In this document: positions 29,195 to 37,626 of the stretch, one piece after another
How the letters are laid out: each line of letters begins with the position of its first letter
Numbering within the stretch: position 1 is the stretch's first letter
Assembly (NCBI RefSeq): GCF_010119935.1
Contig: NZ_CP048209.1
Location: 265,001-329,000 of the forward strand
DNA: 64,000 nucleotides
Source of the DNA: Paenibacillus lycopersici
GTDB taxonomy: Bacteria; Bacillota; Bacilli; Paenibacillales; Paenibacillaceae
Direction: 5' to 3'
Notes under the pieces: generated by a model
Told to the model about the DNA's origin: nothing
The model's database searches: none
What the model saw: only the letters and a program-made list of their open reading frames with translations
Position numbers and translations under genes: made by a program

Positions 29195-31036
29195 GTGACG
29201 ATAGTAGAGCAAGAAATGAAACGCGAGTATACGGCCGTGCGCCATGCAGAGGGCGCTACGGTCTATACGGCGTCATTCACCTGCCTTGCTTCGGCAGGCT
29301 GCGAGGTGCGCGAGGCATACAGCCTTGACGAATTCGTCAGCGATGCCGCGGTTCGGGCCGTCTATTATACGGGCGGCTGGGGGAAGGAGCATACGCCCGT
29401 TAGCGTCGAGGTGAATGGAAGCGTTCGCATCGAGAACCGCAAAGGGCGTTCATCCGCCGACGTACACCCGCTGCTGCTGGTCTACGGTCAGAGCGGGGCG
29501 GTGTACGCGTATACCGTGGCCTGGTCGGGCAACTGGACATTGGAGGTCGAGCCTTCCGCGTCCGGGGACGGGTTCGCCGTTCGCGGCGGCCTCGCCGAGA
29601 ACTCCATTGCCAAGCGGCTCGCTGCCGGGGAGACGTGGGAGACGCCGAAGGTGATCGGGGCGGCGTCGGCAGCAGGCTCGCTGAACGAGATCAGCGCGCA
29701 GTTCCACGCGTGGTATGAGTCGGTTGCGCCGCGCAATGCGCTCTCCGAGCTGCTGCCCGTGGAATGGAATCACTGGTGGTCGTACGAGGACAAGCTGATC
29801 AACGAACAGGTGTTCAAACGCAACGTCGACCGTGCGGCGGAGATCGGCGTCGAGGTGTGCACGCTCGATGCGGGCTGGTTCGGCTCCGATGACGAGAGCG
29901 AGAATTGGTACGACGTGCGCGGGGATTGGCATAAGGTGAACCGGAAACGCTTCCCGAGCGGGATTCGTTCGCTGTCGGATTACGTACACGCGAAGGGCAT
30001 GAAGTTCGGCCTCTGGTGCGAGATCGAGGGCCTTGGCGTGAAAGCCGATCTGCGCGGCTCGCATCCGCAGTTCGTGGCGGAGCGGGACGGCGCGTTCCTG
30101 GGCTATGTGTGCCTGGGCGGGGAGGAAGCGCAGCGCTGGGCGTACGATACGCTGGCAGGCATGATCGGGGACTACGACTGCGACTGGATCAAAATCGATT
30201 TTAACCTCGATCCGGGCGAGGGCTGCAACTGCGCCGGTCACGGCCACGGGCCGGAGGACGGGCTGTACGCGCATTATCAAGGGCTCTATCGGGTGTTTGA
30301 GCAGATTCGCGAGCGCTTCCCCGAAGTCGTTCTGGAGAGCTGCAGCTCGGGCGGCTTGCGCACGGATCTCGGCACGATGGAGCAGATGCATGTCAGCTTC
30401 CTCAGCGATCCCGATTATTCCGAGCATCAGCTGCAGGTATTCTGGGGCGCATCGCTTATTCTGCCGCCGCAGCGCTGCCTGCACTGGGCATGGTCCACGA
30501 CATGCGGGGAAGGCGACGCGCGTCCGTTCCCGACGATGGACTTCAGCAATCCGGACCTGAGCGAGGCTGCTTTCAAGTTCCACATGCGCGTGGCGATGCT
30601 GCATACGACGGGCTACTCGCATCCGTTGGAGCAGTACGACGCGCGGACGCTCGATGCGATGCGCGAGCAGATCGCATTCTATAAGGAGCATGTGCGGGAC
30701 GCGATACGCGGCGGGGCGTATTATCGGTTGACGCCGCAGGCGGACCGGAGCGGACAGGGCGCAGGCTGGAACGCCTTCCAATACGCGAAGCGGGACGAGA
30801 CGGGCGAGGGCTGCTTGTTCGTCTTCCGGCTTTCGAACGGCGAGGCAGCGGCGCGCATCGTGCTCGAGGGGCTGGAAGCGGATCAGCGGTACGCCTTGCA
30901 GGATGCGGATACGGGCGCGACGATCGTCCGTACGGGCGCCGAGCTGATGGGCGAGGGGTTGTCGTTCGACGACCTGCAGCCGGTGGAGTCGCGGGTGTTG
31001 GTGTTCCGGCCAGCCGCGACGCTGAACGCGGAGTAG
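29195..31036 (+). CDS. Alpha-galactosidase, glycoside hydrolase family 36
   Basis: It should release terminal alpha-galactose from raffinose-type sugars or melibiose. GTG at 29195 lies 7 bp after GGAGGTG and gives 613 aa. The N-terminal beta domain leads to a TIM barrel (from about residue 190) with WNHWWSYEDKLINEQ, TLDAGWFG, LWCEIEGLG (cf. the LWxEPExx motif of the family) and the nucleophile Asp in CDWIKIDFN. ESCSSGG and FLSDPDYS follow, the latter probably holding the acid/base Asp. The protein has no signal peptide and is probably cytosolic. A strong terminator follows. Confidence 0.9.
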   Translation: MTIVEQEMKREYTAVRHAEGATVYTASFTCLASAGCEVREAYSLDEFVSDAAVRAVYYTGGWGKEHTPVSVEVNGSVRIENRKGRSSADVHPLLLVYGQSGAVYAYTVAWSGNWTLEVEPSASGDGFAVRGGLAENSIAKRLAAGETWETPKVIGAASAAGSLNEISAQFHAWYESVAPRNALSELLPVEWNHWWSYEDKLINEQVFKRNVDRAAEIGVEVCTLDAGWFGSDDESENWYDVRGDWHKVNRKRFPSGIRSLSDYVHAKGMKFGLWCEIEGLGVKADLRGSHPQFVAERDGAFLGYVCLGGEEAQRWAYDTLAGMIGDYDCDWIKIDFNLDPGEGCNCAGHGHGPEDGLYAHYQGLYRVFEQIRERFPEVVLESCSSGGLRTDLGTMEQMHVSFLSDPDYSEHQLQVFWGASLILPPQRCLHWAWSTTCGEGDARPFPTMDFSNPDLSEAAFKFHMRVAMLHTTGYSHPLEQYDARTLDAMREQIAFYKEHVRDAIRGGAYYRLTPQADRSGQGAGWNAFQYAKRDETGEGCLFVFRLSNGEAAARIVLEGLEADQRYALQDADTGATIVRTGAELMGEGLSFDDLQPVESRVLVFRPAATLNAE

Positions 31037-31097
31037 CTGAAGGCTGGCGCTGCCGTACGCTTCATTCGTGCAGGCAACGAAAATGCAGGTAACGAGA

Positions 31098-31142
31098 GAT
31101 ACATCATGCGGATAGATAGATATCCGTGGGATGTATCTTTTT
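31098..31142 (+). terminator. Rho-independent terminator after the alpha-galactosidase gene
   Basis: AGATACATC pairs with GATGTATCT, with GGATA/TATCC strengthening the loop, and is followed by TTTTT. Confidence 0.85.
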
Positions 31143-31213
31143 GTCGTGGGGCAATAACAGGAACGGTGAACTGGGGCGGGGACTGGTATTGGAACTGGAA
31201 CTGGAGAACTGCG

Positions 31214-31243
31214 TTGACACTGAGAATGATTATCATTTAAAAT
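31214..31243 (+). promoter_or_regulatory. Promoter with Fur box of the first AraC-type regulator
   Basis: TTGACA (31214-31219) and TAAAAT (31238-31243) are spaced by 18 bp. The Fur 7-1-7 core TGAGAATGATTATCA (31221-31235, one mismatch to TGATAATNATTATCA) fills the spacer, so Fur with iron should block RNA polymerase. The same -35 and Fur start TTGACACTGAGAAT recurs before the paralogous regulator at 46.9 kb. Confidence 0.88.
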
Positions 31244-31285
31244 CTTCCTAGACAACGACTACATCAAAAGGAAGCGTGGACGGCA

Positions 31286-32857
31286 TTGGACGGATTATGG
31301 TTGAAGCTCCGCATGGTTGAAGAGATCGGGCCCGGGGAGTGGAGCCACCCGCTGGGCTATTTGCCATCGCATCTGCTGCTGCTTGCCGTCGCGGGCGAGG
31401 CGCGTTTGACCCTGGACGGGCGCCTGCTGCAGCTACGCCCTGGCCATGCGCTCGTCTGTCTGCCGGGCCAATTGATGCAGTCCGACCCGAACGGCAGGAG
31501 CGAGCTGGCCGTATTCCGGTTCGATGTGGTCGATGAGACCGGGAACGACGGCAGACCCCGGCTGACCGAGGGGGACAGCCCATTTCCCCTGGCCGGGGAA
31601 GTTCGGTTCTCCGATGCCGGCGAGGCGATCCGGCTATGCGAGCTGGCGTTACGGAATTGGCGGAATGGCGATGCGCCGGGAAAGCTCCGGGCGGAAGCGG
31701 CGTTCTACGGGCTGCTGGGCCTGATGCAAGAAGCCGCCGGCCGGGTACAGGAGGCGGCCGATGCCGCGCTGAATAGGACGAAAGCGTACATGGAGCGACA
31801 CTTCGACCGGAATCTGACGATCGACGAGCTGGCCAAGCTGGCCGGTCTCAGCCGTTACTACTATATGAGGCTCTTCAAGGCCTGTTATGGCGTAAGCGTC
31901 ATGGAATACTTAACGGAGCTTCGCATCGATCAAGCGAAGCGGCTGCTGGAAGAAGCCAAGCCTACGATGCGCGAGCTTGCCAGGCAGGTCGGCTACCACG
32001 ACGAGTTTTATTTTATTCGCAAATTCAAGCAGCAGGTCGGCATCCCGCCGGCTACTTATATCCGCAACCGCCAGCGGCGAATCGCGGCGTACAGCTTCCC
32101 CAATATCGGGCAGCTGCTGGCGCTGCAGATCGTTCCGGCCATCGCGCCGATGGACCACGGCTGGACGGACCAGTACCGGTGCAAATACCGGACCGACGTG
32201 GTCACGACGCTCAGCCACGAATACGAGTTTAATTTCGCCGCGCTTCGTGCCGCGCGGCCGGATTATATCATCGGCGTGGATGCTTTTCTGCCGCCCGAGG
32301 AGCAGGAGCGGCTACGGGAAATCGCGCCGTCGCTGTTTATCCCGTGGCAGGGGGAGGAATGGCGAAGCCATTTGCATCTGGTCTCGGAATTTCTGGGTAT
32401 GCCGGAAGAGGCGAAGAGCTGGCTGCGCCGATACGATCATCTGGCCGCCCGCACGCGTGAGCAGACGGAGCGTCTTGTAGGCGGGGACACGGTTCTGGTG
32501 GCGCATTGCGGCAAGGACGGCTGCTATGTCTATGGGCGTCAGACGATTGCCGGCGTGCTGTACGAGGATTTGGGGATTGTCCAGCCGGACCGTGCCGCCG
32601 GAATTCGCCGCCGGGAAGAAGTGCCGGTTCGGGAGCTGGCAAGCTTTGAGGCAGACCGGATTCTGCTCATGCTTTCGGACAACGAGGATGTCCAGGCGGC
32701 TTGGGAGCGCTTCTCCGGCTCGGAAGAATGGAAGCGGCATTGCGCTTCGCTAAGCAGCCGGGTTACGCCGATCCCGACATGGCCGTGGTTCGATTATTCC
32801 GCCTATACGCAGGAGAAATTCCTCCGCGCCGTTCCGGCGATTTTCGGAACGGCGTAA
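31286..32857 (+). CDS. AraC family regulator fused to a siderophore-binding domain (Btr-like)
   Basis: The 523-aa protein starts with TTG behind AAAAGGAAG. Residues 1-150 form a cupin-like N-terminal domain, about 165-265 the AraC/XylS double helix-turn-helix (LAKLAGLSRYYYMRLFKACYGVSVMEYLTELRI and AKRLL...), and about 270-523 a periplasmic-binding-protein domain of the FhuD/BtuF type (IAAYSFPNIGQLLALQI onward). This layout is that of Bacillus subtilis Btr, which senses ferri-bacillibactin in the cytosol and activates its uptake genes. A Fur box in the promoter and the siderophore-binding lipoprotein gene downstream support the same role here. Confidence 0.9.
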   Translation: MDGLWLKLRMVEEIGPGEWSHPLGYLPSHLLLLAVAGEARLTLDGRLLQLRPGHALVCLPGQLMQSDPNGRSELAVFRFDVVDETGNDGRPRLTEGDSPFPLAGEVRFSDAGEAIRLCELALRNWRNGDAPGKLRAEAAFYGLLGLMQEAAGRVQEAADAALNRTKAYMERHFDRNLTIDELAKLAGLSRYYYMRLFKACYGVSVMEYLTELRIDQAKRLLEEAKPTMRELARQVGYHDEFYFIRKFKQQVGIPPATYIRNRQRRIAAYSFPNIGQLLALQIVPAIAPMDHGWTDQYRCKYRTDVVTTLSHEYEFNFAALRAARPDYIIGVDAFLPPEEQERLREIAPSLFIPWQGEEWRSHLHLVSEFLGMPEEAKSWLRRYDHLAARTREQTERLVGGDTVLVAHCGKDGCYVYGRQTIAGVLYEDLGIVQPDRAAGIRRREEVPVRELASFEADRILLMLSDNEDVQAAWERFSGSEEWKRHCASLSSRVTPIPTWPWFDYSAYTQEKFLRAVPAIFGTA

Positions 32858-32942
32858 GCCCGGCCGGCGGGCAGCTGCGCTAGGCATCATTATCCATGAA
32901 GATCGAGCATCATCGTCCATGTTCAGAGGGCAAGGGATCGGC

Positions 32943-32976
32943 TATAATTCATAACTGAAAATGAAAATCATTATCA
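32943..32976 (+). promoter_or_regulatory. Promoter -10 and Fur box before the siderophore-binding lipoprotein gene
   Basis: TATAAT lies at 32943-32948. The Fur core TGAAAATCATTATCA (32962-32976, one mismatch) covers the expected start of transcription. The -35 is weak, which fits a promoter that needs an activator such as the Btr-like protein encoded just upstream. Confidence 0.8.
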
Positions 32977-32996
32977 ATAAAAAGGGGCGTTCGTCA

Positions 32997-34121
32997 ATGA
33001 AAACCTATTCCCGATTCACCATCCTCATCGCGGCCTGCTTCCTGCTGGCCGTCGTGCTGAGCGCCTGCGGCGCTTCGAACGATGCGAATACCGCAGCTAA
33101 TTCCACACAGGCTGCGAATGCCCAAGCCAATGCGAACGCGGCGGCTGATCCGAAAACCGAGACTGCCTCGAATGGGGAAGCAACCTCGAATACGGCCGCT
33201 TCTGCCGGTGCCGATACGGCCGCTTCCGAGGCGACTACCCGGGTGTTCAAGGATTACGAGGGGCATGAGGTAACCATTCCGACCCATCCGCAGCGTATTC
33301 TGGCCAACCAGCTGGTCGGGCATTTGCTGGCGGTGGGGGTGAAGCCGGTCGGCACGACTACCAGCCAGTTGGGCCAGCTGAGCGAATCCTCGTTCCTGAA
33401 GCCGCTCGGGCTGACCGAGGGCATCGAAGACTTGGGCGATACGATCTCCCTGGAGAAAGCGCTCAGCCTGAAGCCGGATCTGATCATTCTTCAGTCGAAC
33501 GATCAGGGCGGCGTCCAAAACTACGATCAATACGCCAAGATCGCCCCGACCGTCGTGATCAGCTACGGTTCCAAGACGATGTTCGAGCAGCTGCGCGAGA
33601 TTGCCGATATCGCGGGCGTGCCTGACCAAGCGGAGCAGTGGATCTCGCAGTACGAGGCCAAGGCGGCGAAATACCGCGAGGAGCTGGCCGGCCTCATCCC
33701 GCCGAATACGACGTTCTCGGTCATGGAAGCATGGCCTAAAGGCCAGATCGAGCTCTTCGGCAATTTGTTCGGCCGGGGCACCTTCAGCCTGTACAACTCG
33801 CTGCAATTGCAAGCGCCGGCGAAGGTGCAGGAGGCGGTGATGGATAAGGAGCCGTCCTACCTGGGCTTGTCCCTGGAGACGCTGCCGGATTACGCGGCCG
33901 ACTATATTTTCCTGAGCGTCTTCGATTGGCAGGAAGGCGGCGACAATGCGAAGCTGCAGAAGGAATTCGAGAAGGAGCCGGTATGGCGCAGTTTGCCGGC
34001 CGTCAAGCAAGGTCACGTGTTTCATGTGAACGTCAACGACTTCCTCCCCGGCGATCCGCTTTCGATCGAGAAGCAGCTGGATGAGCAGGCGCGAATGCTG
34101 CTGGAGGCGTTCAAGAAGTAG
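32997..34121 (+). CDS. Iron-siderophore ABC transporter substrate-binding lipoprotein
   Basis: ATG 32997 behind AAAAGGGGC gives 374 aa. The signal peptide ends with the lipobox LSAC (Cys22). A 60-residue Ala/Asn/Thr-rich linker follows, then a class III binding protein: VFKDYEGHEVTIPTHPQRI, ISLEKALSLKPDLII, IAPTVVISYG, all typical of FepB/FhuD-like proteins that hand ferric siderophores to an FecCD-type permease. No permease or ATPase genes are adjacent, so it must share a transporter encoded elsewhere. Fur control is evident. Confidence 0.92.
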   Translation: MKTYSRFTILIAACFLLAVVLSACGASNDANTAANSTQAANAQANANAAADPKTETASNGEATSNTAASAGADTAASEATTRVFKDYEGHEVTIPTHPQRILANQLVGHLLAVGVKPVGTTTSQLGQLSESSFLKPLGLTEGIEDLGDTISLEKALSLKPDLIILQSNDQGGVQNYDQYAKIAPTVVISYGSKTMFEQLREIADIAGVPDQAEQWISQYEAKAAKYREELAGLIPPNTTFSVMEAWPKGQIELFGNLFGRGTFSLYNSLQLQAPAKVQEAVMDKEPSYLGLSLETLPDYAADYIFLSVFDWQEGGDNAKLQKEFEKEPVWRSLPAVKQGHVFHVNVNDFLPGDPLSIEKQLDEQARMLLEAFKK

Positions 34122-34158
34122 GGCGCGGGACGTATGATACAAGGATCGAACATGCGCA

Positions 34159-34189
34159 AGCCTCGGCTGGAAGGGAGCCGGGGCTTTTT
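34159..34189 (+). terminator. Rho-independent terminator after the binding-protein gene
   Basis: AAGCCTCGGCT pairs with AGCCGGGGCTT (one mismatch), followed by TTTT. Confidence 0.85.
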
Positions 34190-34330
34190 GCGTGTATGAG
34201 GTTCCTAGCGGGCGGCCATGGCTCGTTATAGCAAGGCTATGAACGCGATCTCGTCCTGCGAAAGGCGCTCCGCCGCGGAATGATGTATAATGCAGCTATA
34301 GCAAACTCGTTATGAAAGGCGGATGAACGC

Positions 34331-35185
34331 TTGAATCGTATCGTATCGTTAAAATGGCTGCTGGCCCGCATGTATGAATCCGACGTCGTGATCGTCGACT
34401 GCCGTTTCCAGCTCGGCAAGCCGGATTTTGGACGGGAGGCCTACGAGGCTTCCCATATTCCGGGCGCGGTGTACCTGGACTTGGAGAAGGATCTGTCCGC
34501 GCCGATCGAGGAGCACGGCGGACGCCACCCGCTGCCGGATATCGCGCAGCTGACGGGCACGTTCAGCCGCGCAGGCATCGGCAACGACACGCGCGTCGTC
34601 GCGTACGACGACCAAGGCGGCGCGATGGCCTCGCGCCTGTGGTGGCTGCTCAAGTACCTCGGCCACGAAGAGGTGTACGTGCTGGATGAGGGGTTCTCGG
34701 CGTGGGTGAACGCCGGATTCCCGGTGAATGCCGAGCAGCGGGTGCTCATCCCGGCGCAGTTCTTGGCCACGGTACAGCATAATATGCTCGTCGAGATGGA
34801 CGAGGTCCGCGAGAAGCTGGGCCATGAGCACGTGACGCTAATCGATTCCCGCGACGGCGCGCGCTATCGCGGCGAAGTCGAGCCGCTCGACAAGGCAGCC
34901 GGTCATATTCCCGGCGCGATCAACCGTCTCTGGTCCGATGGCAAGGGAGCAGGCGGCAAATGGAAGAGCGCGGACGAGCAGGCGGCTCGTTTCGAAGGCC
35001 TGCCGAAGGACCGGGAGACCATCGTCTACTGCGGCTCCGGCGTGACGGCATGCCCGAACGTGCTTGCTCTGCAGGAAGCGGGCTTTAGCAATGTGCGGTT
35101 GTATGCGGGGAGCTGGAGCGATTGGATTTCTTACGGTGACAATCCAATATCCATCGGAAATGAAGAACAACCGAGTAAGGCATAA
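34331..35185 (+). CDS. Sulfurtransferase with two rhodanese domains
   Basis: The 284-aa protein from TTG 34331 (behind AAAGGCGG) has two rhodanese domains, an inactive N-terminal one (about residues 1-135, with HIPGAVYLDLEKDLS) and an active C-terminal one (about 155-275) with Cys234 in the loop CGSGVTA. That loop sequence is typical of 3-mercaptopyruvate sulfurtransferase (SseA), whereas thiosulfate sulfurtransferases usually have CRKGVTA. The cytosolic enzyme transfers sulfane sulfur to thiol acceptors. It is monocistronic, with a terminator downstream. Confidence 0.9.
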   Translation: MNRIVSLKWLLARMYESDVVIVDCRFQLGKPDFGREAYEASHIPGAVYLDLEKDLSAPIEEHGGRHPLPDIAQLTGTFSRAGIGNDTRVVAYDDQGGAMASRLWWLLKYLGHEEVYVLDEGFSAWVNAGFPVNAEQRVLIPAQFLATVQHNMLVEMDEVREKLGHEHVTLIDSRDGARYRGEVEPLDKAAGHIPGAINRLWSDGKGAGGKWKSADEQAARFEGLPKDRETIVYCGSGVTACPNVLALQEAGFSNVRLYAGSWSDWISYGDNPISIGNEEQPSKA

Positions 35186-35201
35186 CACTATACAGATTGT
35201 G

Positions 35202-35244
35202 AATACATCGTCAAGTGGCCCGCGAGCCCCGGCGATGTATTTTT
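35202..35244 (+). terminator. Rho-independent terminator after the sulfurtransferase gene
   Basis: AATACATCG pairs with CGATGTATT (ends overlapping the T run), followed by TTTTTC. Confidence 0.82.
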
Positions 35245-35375
35245 CTATTCATGGCGTCAACGCGAGGTCAACAACCCTGGTGACAGTCGCTCTGGAAGTA
35301 CTTTCAGAGCGGAGCGACCGTTACGCCCGTCGATAGCTTTTCACCTCCTTATTTACACGAAGAGTACCACGAAAC

Positions 35376-35408
35376 TTTCATGTTCGTTTCATTTAATTCG
35401 TATACAAT
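35376..35408 (+). promoter_or_regulatory. Promoter of the two-component system with TTTCAT direct repeat
   Basis: TTTCAT-N5-TTTCAT (35376-35392) is followed after exactly 10 bp by a -10 box TACAAT (35403-35408). There is no good -35 hexamer. The repeat spacing of 11 bp, one helical turn, is what OmpR-type response regulators bind. The same layout precedes the binding-protein gene at 37.6 kb. Confidence 0.7.
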
Positions 35409-35443
35409 GGAAAGGACGACTATAGGCGCAGGAGGGAGCCGCC

Positions 35444-36115
35444 ATGCGAATTTTATTGGTTGAGGACGACCGCCGGCTTGGAAACCTTATTCAATACAAG
35501 CTGAACAAACAATACCATCGGACGGAGTGGGTAATGGACGGTGCCGAGGCGCTGGAGAGGCTCTCCATTAGTCCTTACGAACTTTATATTTTGGATTGGA
35601 TGGTCCCCTCCTATAGCGGAGTCGAGTTGTGCGGATTAATCAGAAGCAAGGGCGATAGGGCGCCGATATTGATGTTGACTGCGCGGGATGCGGTTTCCGA
35701 TCGGGTAGAGGGTTTAATGGCCGGGGCGGACGATTATGTGATAAAGCCGTTCGACTTCGACGAGCTGTTCGCCCGCCTTCACGTGCTGGAAAGAAGAAAG
35801 GCTGCGGATTGGCGCGAAGAGATCAAGCAAGTCCAGGATCTTACGCTGAATATGCGCACGTTCGAGGCGCAACGCGGCGGTACGCCGATTCAATTGACGC
35901 GGCGGGAATTCCAGCTGCTCTCTTATCTTATGAGCAATGCCGGCAACGTGCTTGACCGCGAGCAGTTGCTCAATCAGGTGTGGGGGCTTGATGCCGAAGT
36001 GACTCCGAATGCCGTCGATGCCTCGATCAAGCTGCTTCGCAAAAAAATCCGCGATACGCATGGACGGCAGCTTATCCAGAGTGTGCGCGGGTTTGGGTAC
36101 AGGATGGCGCCATGA
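35444..36115 (+). CDS. Response regulator, OmpR/PhoB family
   Basis: The 223-aa protein has a receiver domain (1-115) with acidic pocket ED at 8-9, phospho-acceptor Asp51 in LYILDWMVPSYSG, Thr in MLTARD and Lys in VIKPFD. A winged-helix DNA-binding domain follows (about 128-222) with LTRREFQLLSYLMSNAGNVLDREQLL and SIKLLRKKI. ATG follows AGGAGGGAGCC. Its stop overlaps the start of the kinase gene by 4 bp (ATGA), so the pair is translationally coupled. Confidence 0.94.
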   Translation: MRILLVEDDRRLGNLIQYKLNKQYHRTEWVMDGAEALERLSISPYELYILDWMVPSYSGVELCGLIRSKGDRAPILMLTARDAVSDRVEGLMAGADDYVIKPFDFDELFARLHVLERRKAADWREEIKQVQDLTLNMRTFEAQRGGTPIQLTRREFQLLSYLMSNAGNVLDREQLLNQVWGLDAEVTPNAVDASIKLLRKKIRDTHGRQLIQSVRGFGYRMAP

Positions 36116-37497
36116 AGGGATTCAGTCATTTTCGACAGTCGCGGCTGCGGTTGACGGTACTCTACAGCGCCTTGATCGCGATTACGCTCATAAGCCTGGC
36201 GGGATTTTTCTATTATATGCTCGTCCATACCTTCGAGCAGCGAACCGAGGCTTCGCTGGCTCAGGCGTACAACCGGGCGCTCGGATACTTTTCGAAAGAC
36301 CGGATCGAGTGGATGGATTTGCGGACCGGCGAACGCATGCATTTCGCTTTCTCCTCTACCCTGTACGTGGACTGGAGCTTCTTGTCCAATGACGAATTCG
36401 CGCTCGTGACCCGCACGGGGGCAGCCCCTTCAAGCGGCTCCGACGTGCCGGAATCGTTCGTCGCAACATTGAAGGAGTGGGCGGGGGAAGATATTGCGAG
36501 CTGGAGTTTGCGTGTGCCCGGCGCGGCATCGCCGGATTACGGACGATTCTCGCATACTTCGTACGAGGGCAGGACCTACGAGATGATTGTTGCTTCCGTT
36601 CGTGAATACGGCAACCAACTCGGTTATTTATATATGGGCAAGGATACGACGGACGATACCCGCGTGCTCGGTCAAATGCGCGCGATACTGCTCGCGCTCT
36701 GCGGCGGAATGCTGCTCGTCGCCGTTCTACTGGGGTATCTGTTCGCGGGCAGAGCCATGATCCCCATCGCGAATGCGTACAGGAAACTGCGCGATTTTAC
36801 GATGGACGCTTCTCACGAGCTTCGCGCTCCGCTTACGGTGTTGAACGCTTCTGTGGAAATCGTGCAAGAGCAGGAGGAGCGGCTGTCGCCGTTCCATCAA
36901 GAAGCTTTGCGCTGCGCGAAGGAAGAAATCAGGAGAATGAAAACTCTGGTTGATCATTTGCTTACGCTGGCGCGGAGCGACGCAGGCGTGATTGAACTTC
37001 TTCCGGAACGGATCGATGTGGCGCGGATTGTTCGGGAAACGGCCGCGACGATGCGAACGGCGGCAGTGATGCAAGGAATTACGCTGCGAGTCCGCGAGGC
37101 CGAAAGTTCGGCGGAAGCAGCGGCCGCGCAAACAGTCGGTGAAGTGTGTCTGACGGCAGACAGGGAGCGGATCAAACAATTGCTCGTCATCTTGTTGGAT
37201 AATGCGATTAAATACAACGTGCCCGGCGGCATGATCGATCTGTTCATACAGCCGGGAATGGATCGCGTGACGATCATTGTCAGGGACAGCGGGATCGGCA
37301 TAGCCGCAGAGGATTTGCCGAACATCTTCGACCGGTTCTACCGCGCGGATAAATCGCGTGACAGGTCGCGCGAAGGCGCAGGACTGGGATTATCCATCGC
37401 CCTATGGATCGTGAACGCCCACGGAGGGAGCCTGACGGCGGGAAGCGAGATCGGCGTCGGAAGCACGTTCACGGTCCAGCTTCCGGTACGTGCATGA
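36112..37497 (+). CDS. Sensor histidine kinase
   Basis: The 461-aa membrane kinase has TM1 (about residues 17-38), an extracellular domain of about 150 residues, TM2 (about 193-215), then HisKA with His235 in MDASHELRAPLTVL, and an HATPase domain with N box ILLDNAIKYN, G1 DSGIGI, F box FDRFYRAD and G2 GAGLGLSIA. No HAMP domain is obvious between TM2 and HisKA. It is the partner of the regulator encoded directly upstream. The extracellular part shows no family I recognise. Confidence 0.93.
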   Translation: MKGFSHFRQSRLRLTVLYSALIAITLISLAGFFYYMLVHTFEQRTEASLAQAYNRALGYFSKDRIEWMDLRTGERMHFAFSSTLYVDWSFLSNDEFALVTRTGAAPSSGSDVPESFVATLKEWAGEDIASWSLRVPGAASPDYGRFSHTSYEGRTYEMIVASVREYGNQLGYLYMGKDTTDDTRVLGQMRAILLALCGGMLLVAVLLGYLFAGRAMIPIANAYRKLRDFTMDASHELRAPLTVLNASVEIVQEQEERLSPFHQEALRCAKEEIRRMKTLVDHLLTLARSDAGVIELLPERIDVARIVRETAATMRTAAVMQGITLRVREAESSAEAAAAQTVGEVCLTADRERIKQLLVILLDNAIKYNVPGGMIDLFIQPGMDRVTIIVRDSGIGIAAEDLPNIFDRFYRADKSRDRSREGAGLGLSIALWIVNAHGGSLTAGSEIGVGSTFTVQLPVRA

Positions 37498-37549
37498 CTG
37501 CAGCATTCAAGGAGCAGGAGCGGGCGAGCGAGCGCCGCTTCTTTTCTTT

Positions 37550-37582
37550 TTTCATGCGCATTTCATGGAAATCTTATACAGT
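37550..37582 (+). promoter_or_regulatory. Promoter of the orphan binding-protein gene with TTTCAT direct repeat
   Basis: TTTCAT-N5-TTTCAT (37550-37566), then 10 bp, then TACAGT (37577-37582). Repeat, spacing and distance to -10 are identical to those before the response regulator gene, which strongly suggests one regulator for both promoters. Confidence 0.7.
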
Positions 37583-37626
37583 AGGCCTGGAATCAATACC
37601 TTGATTACGGAGGATGATGCTAGCCT

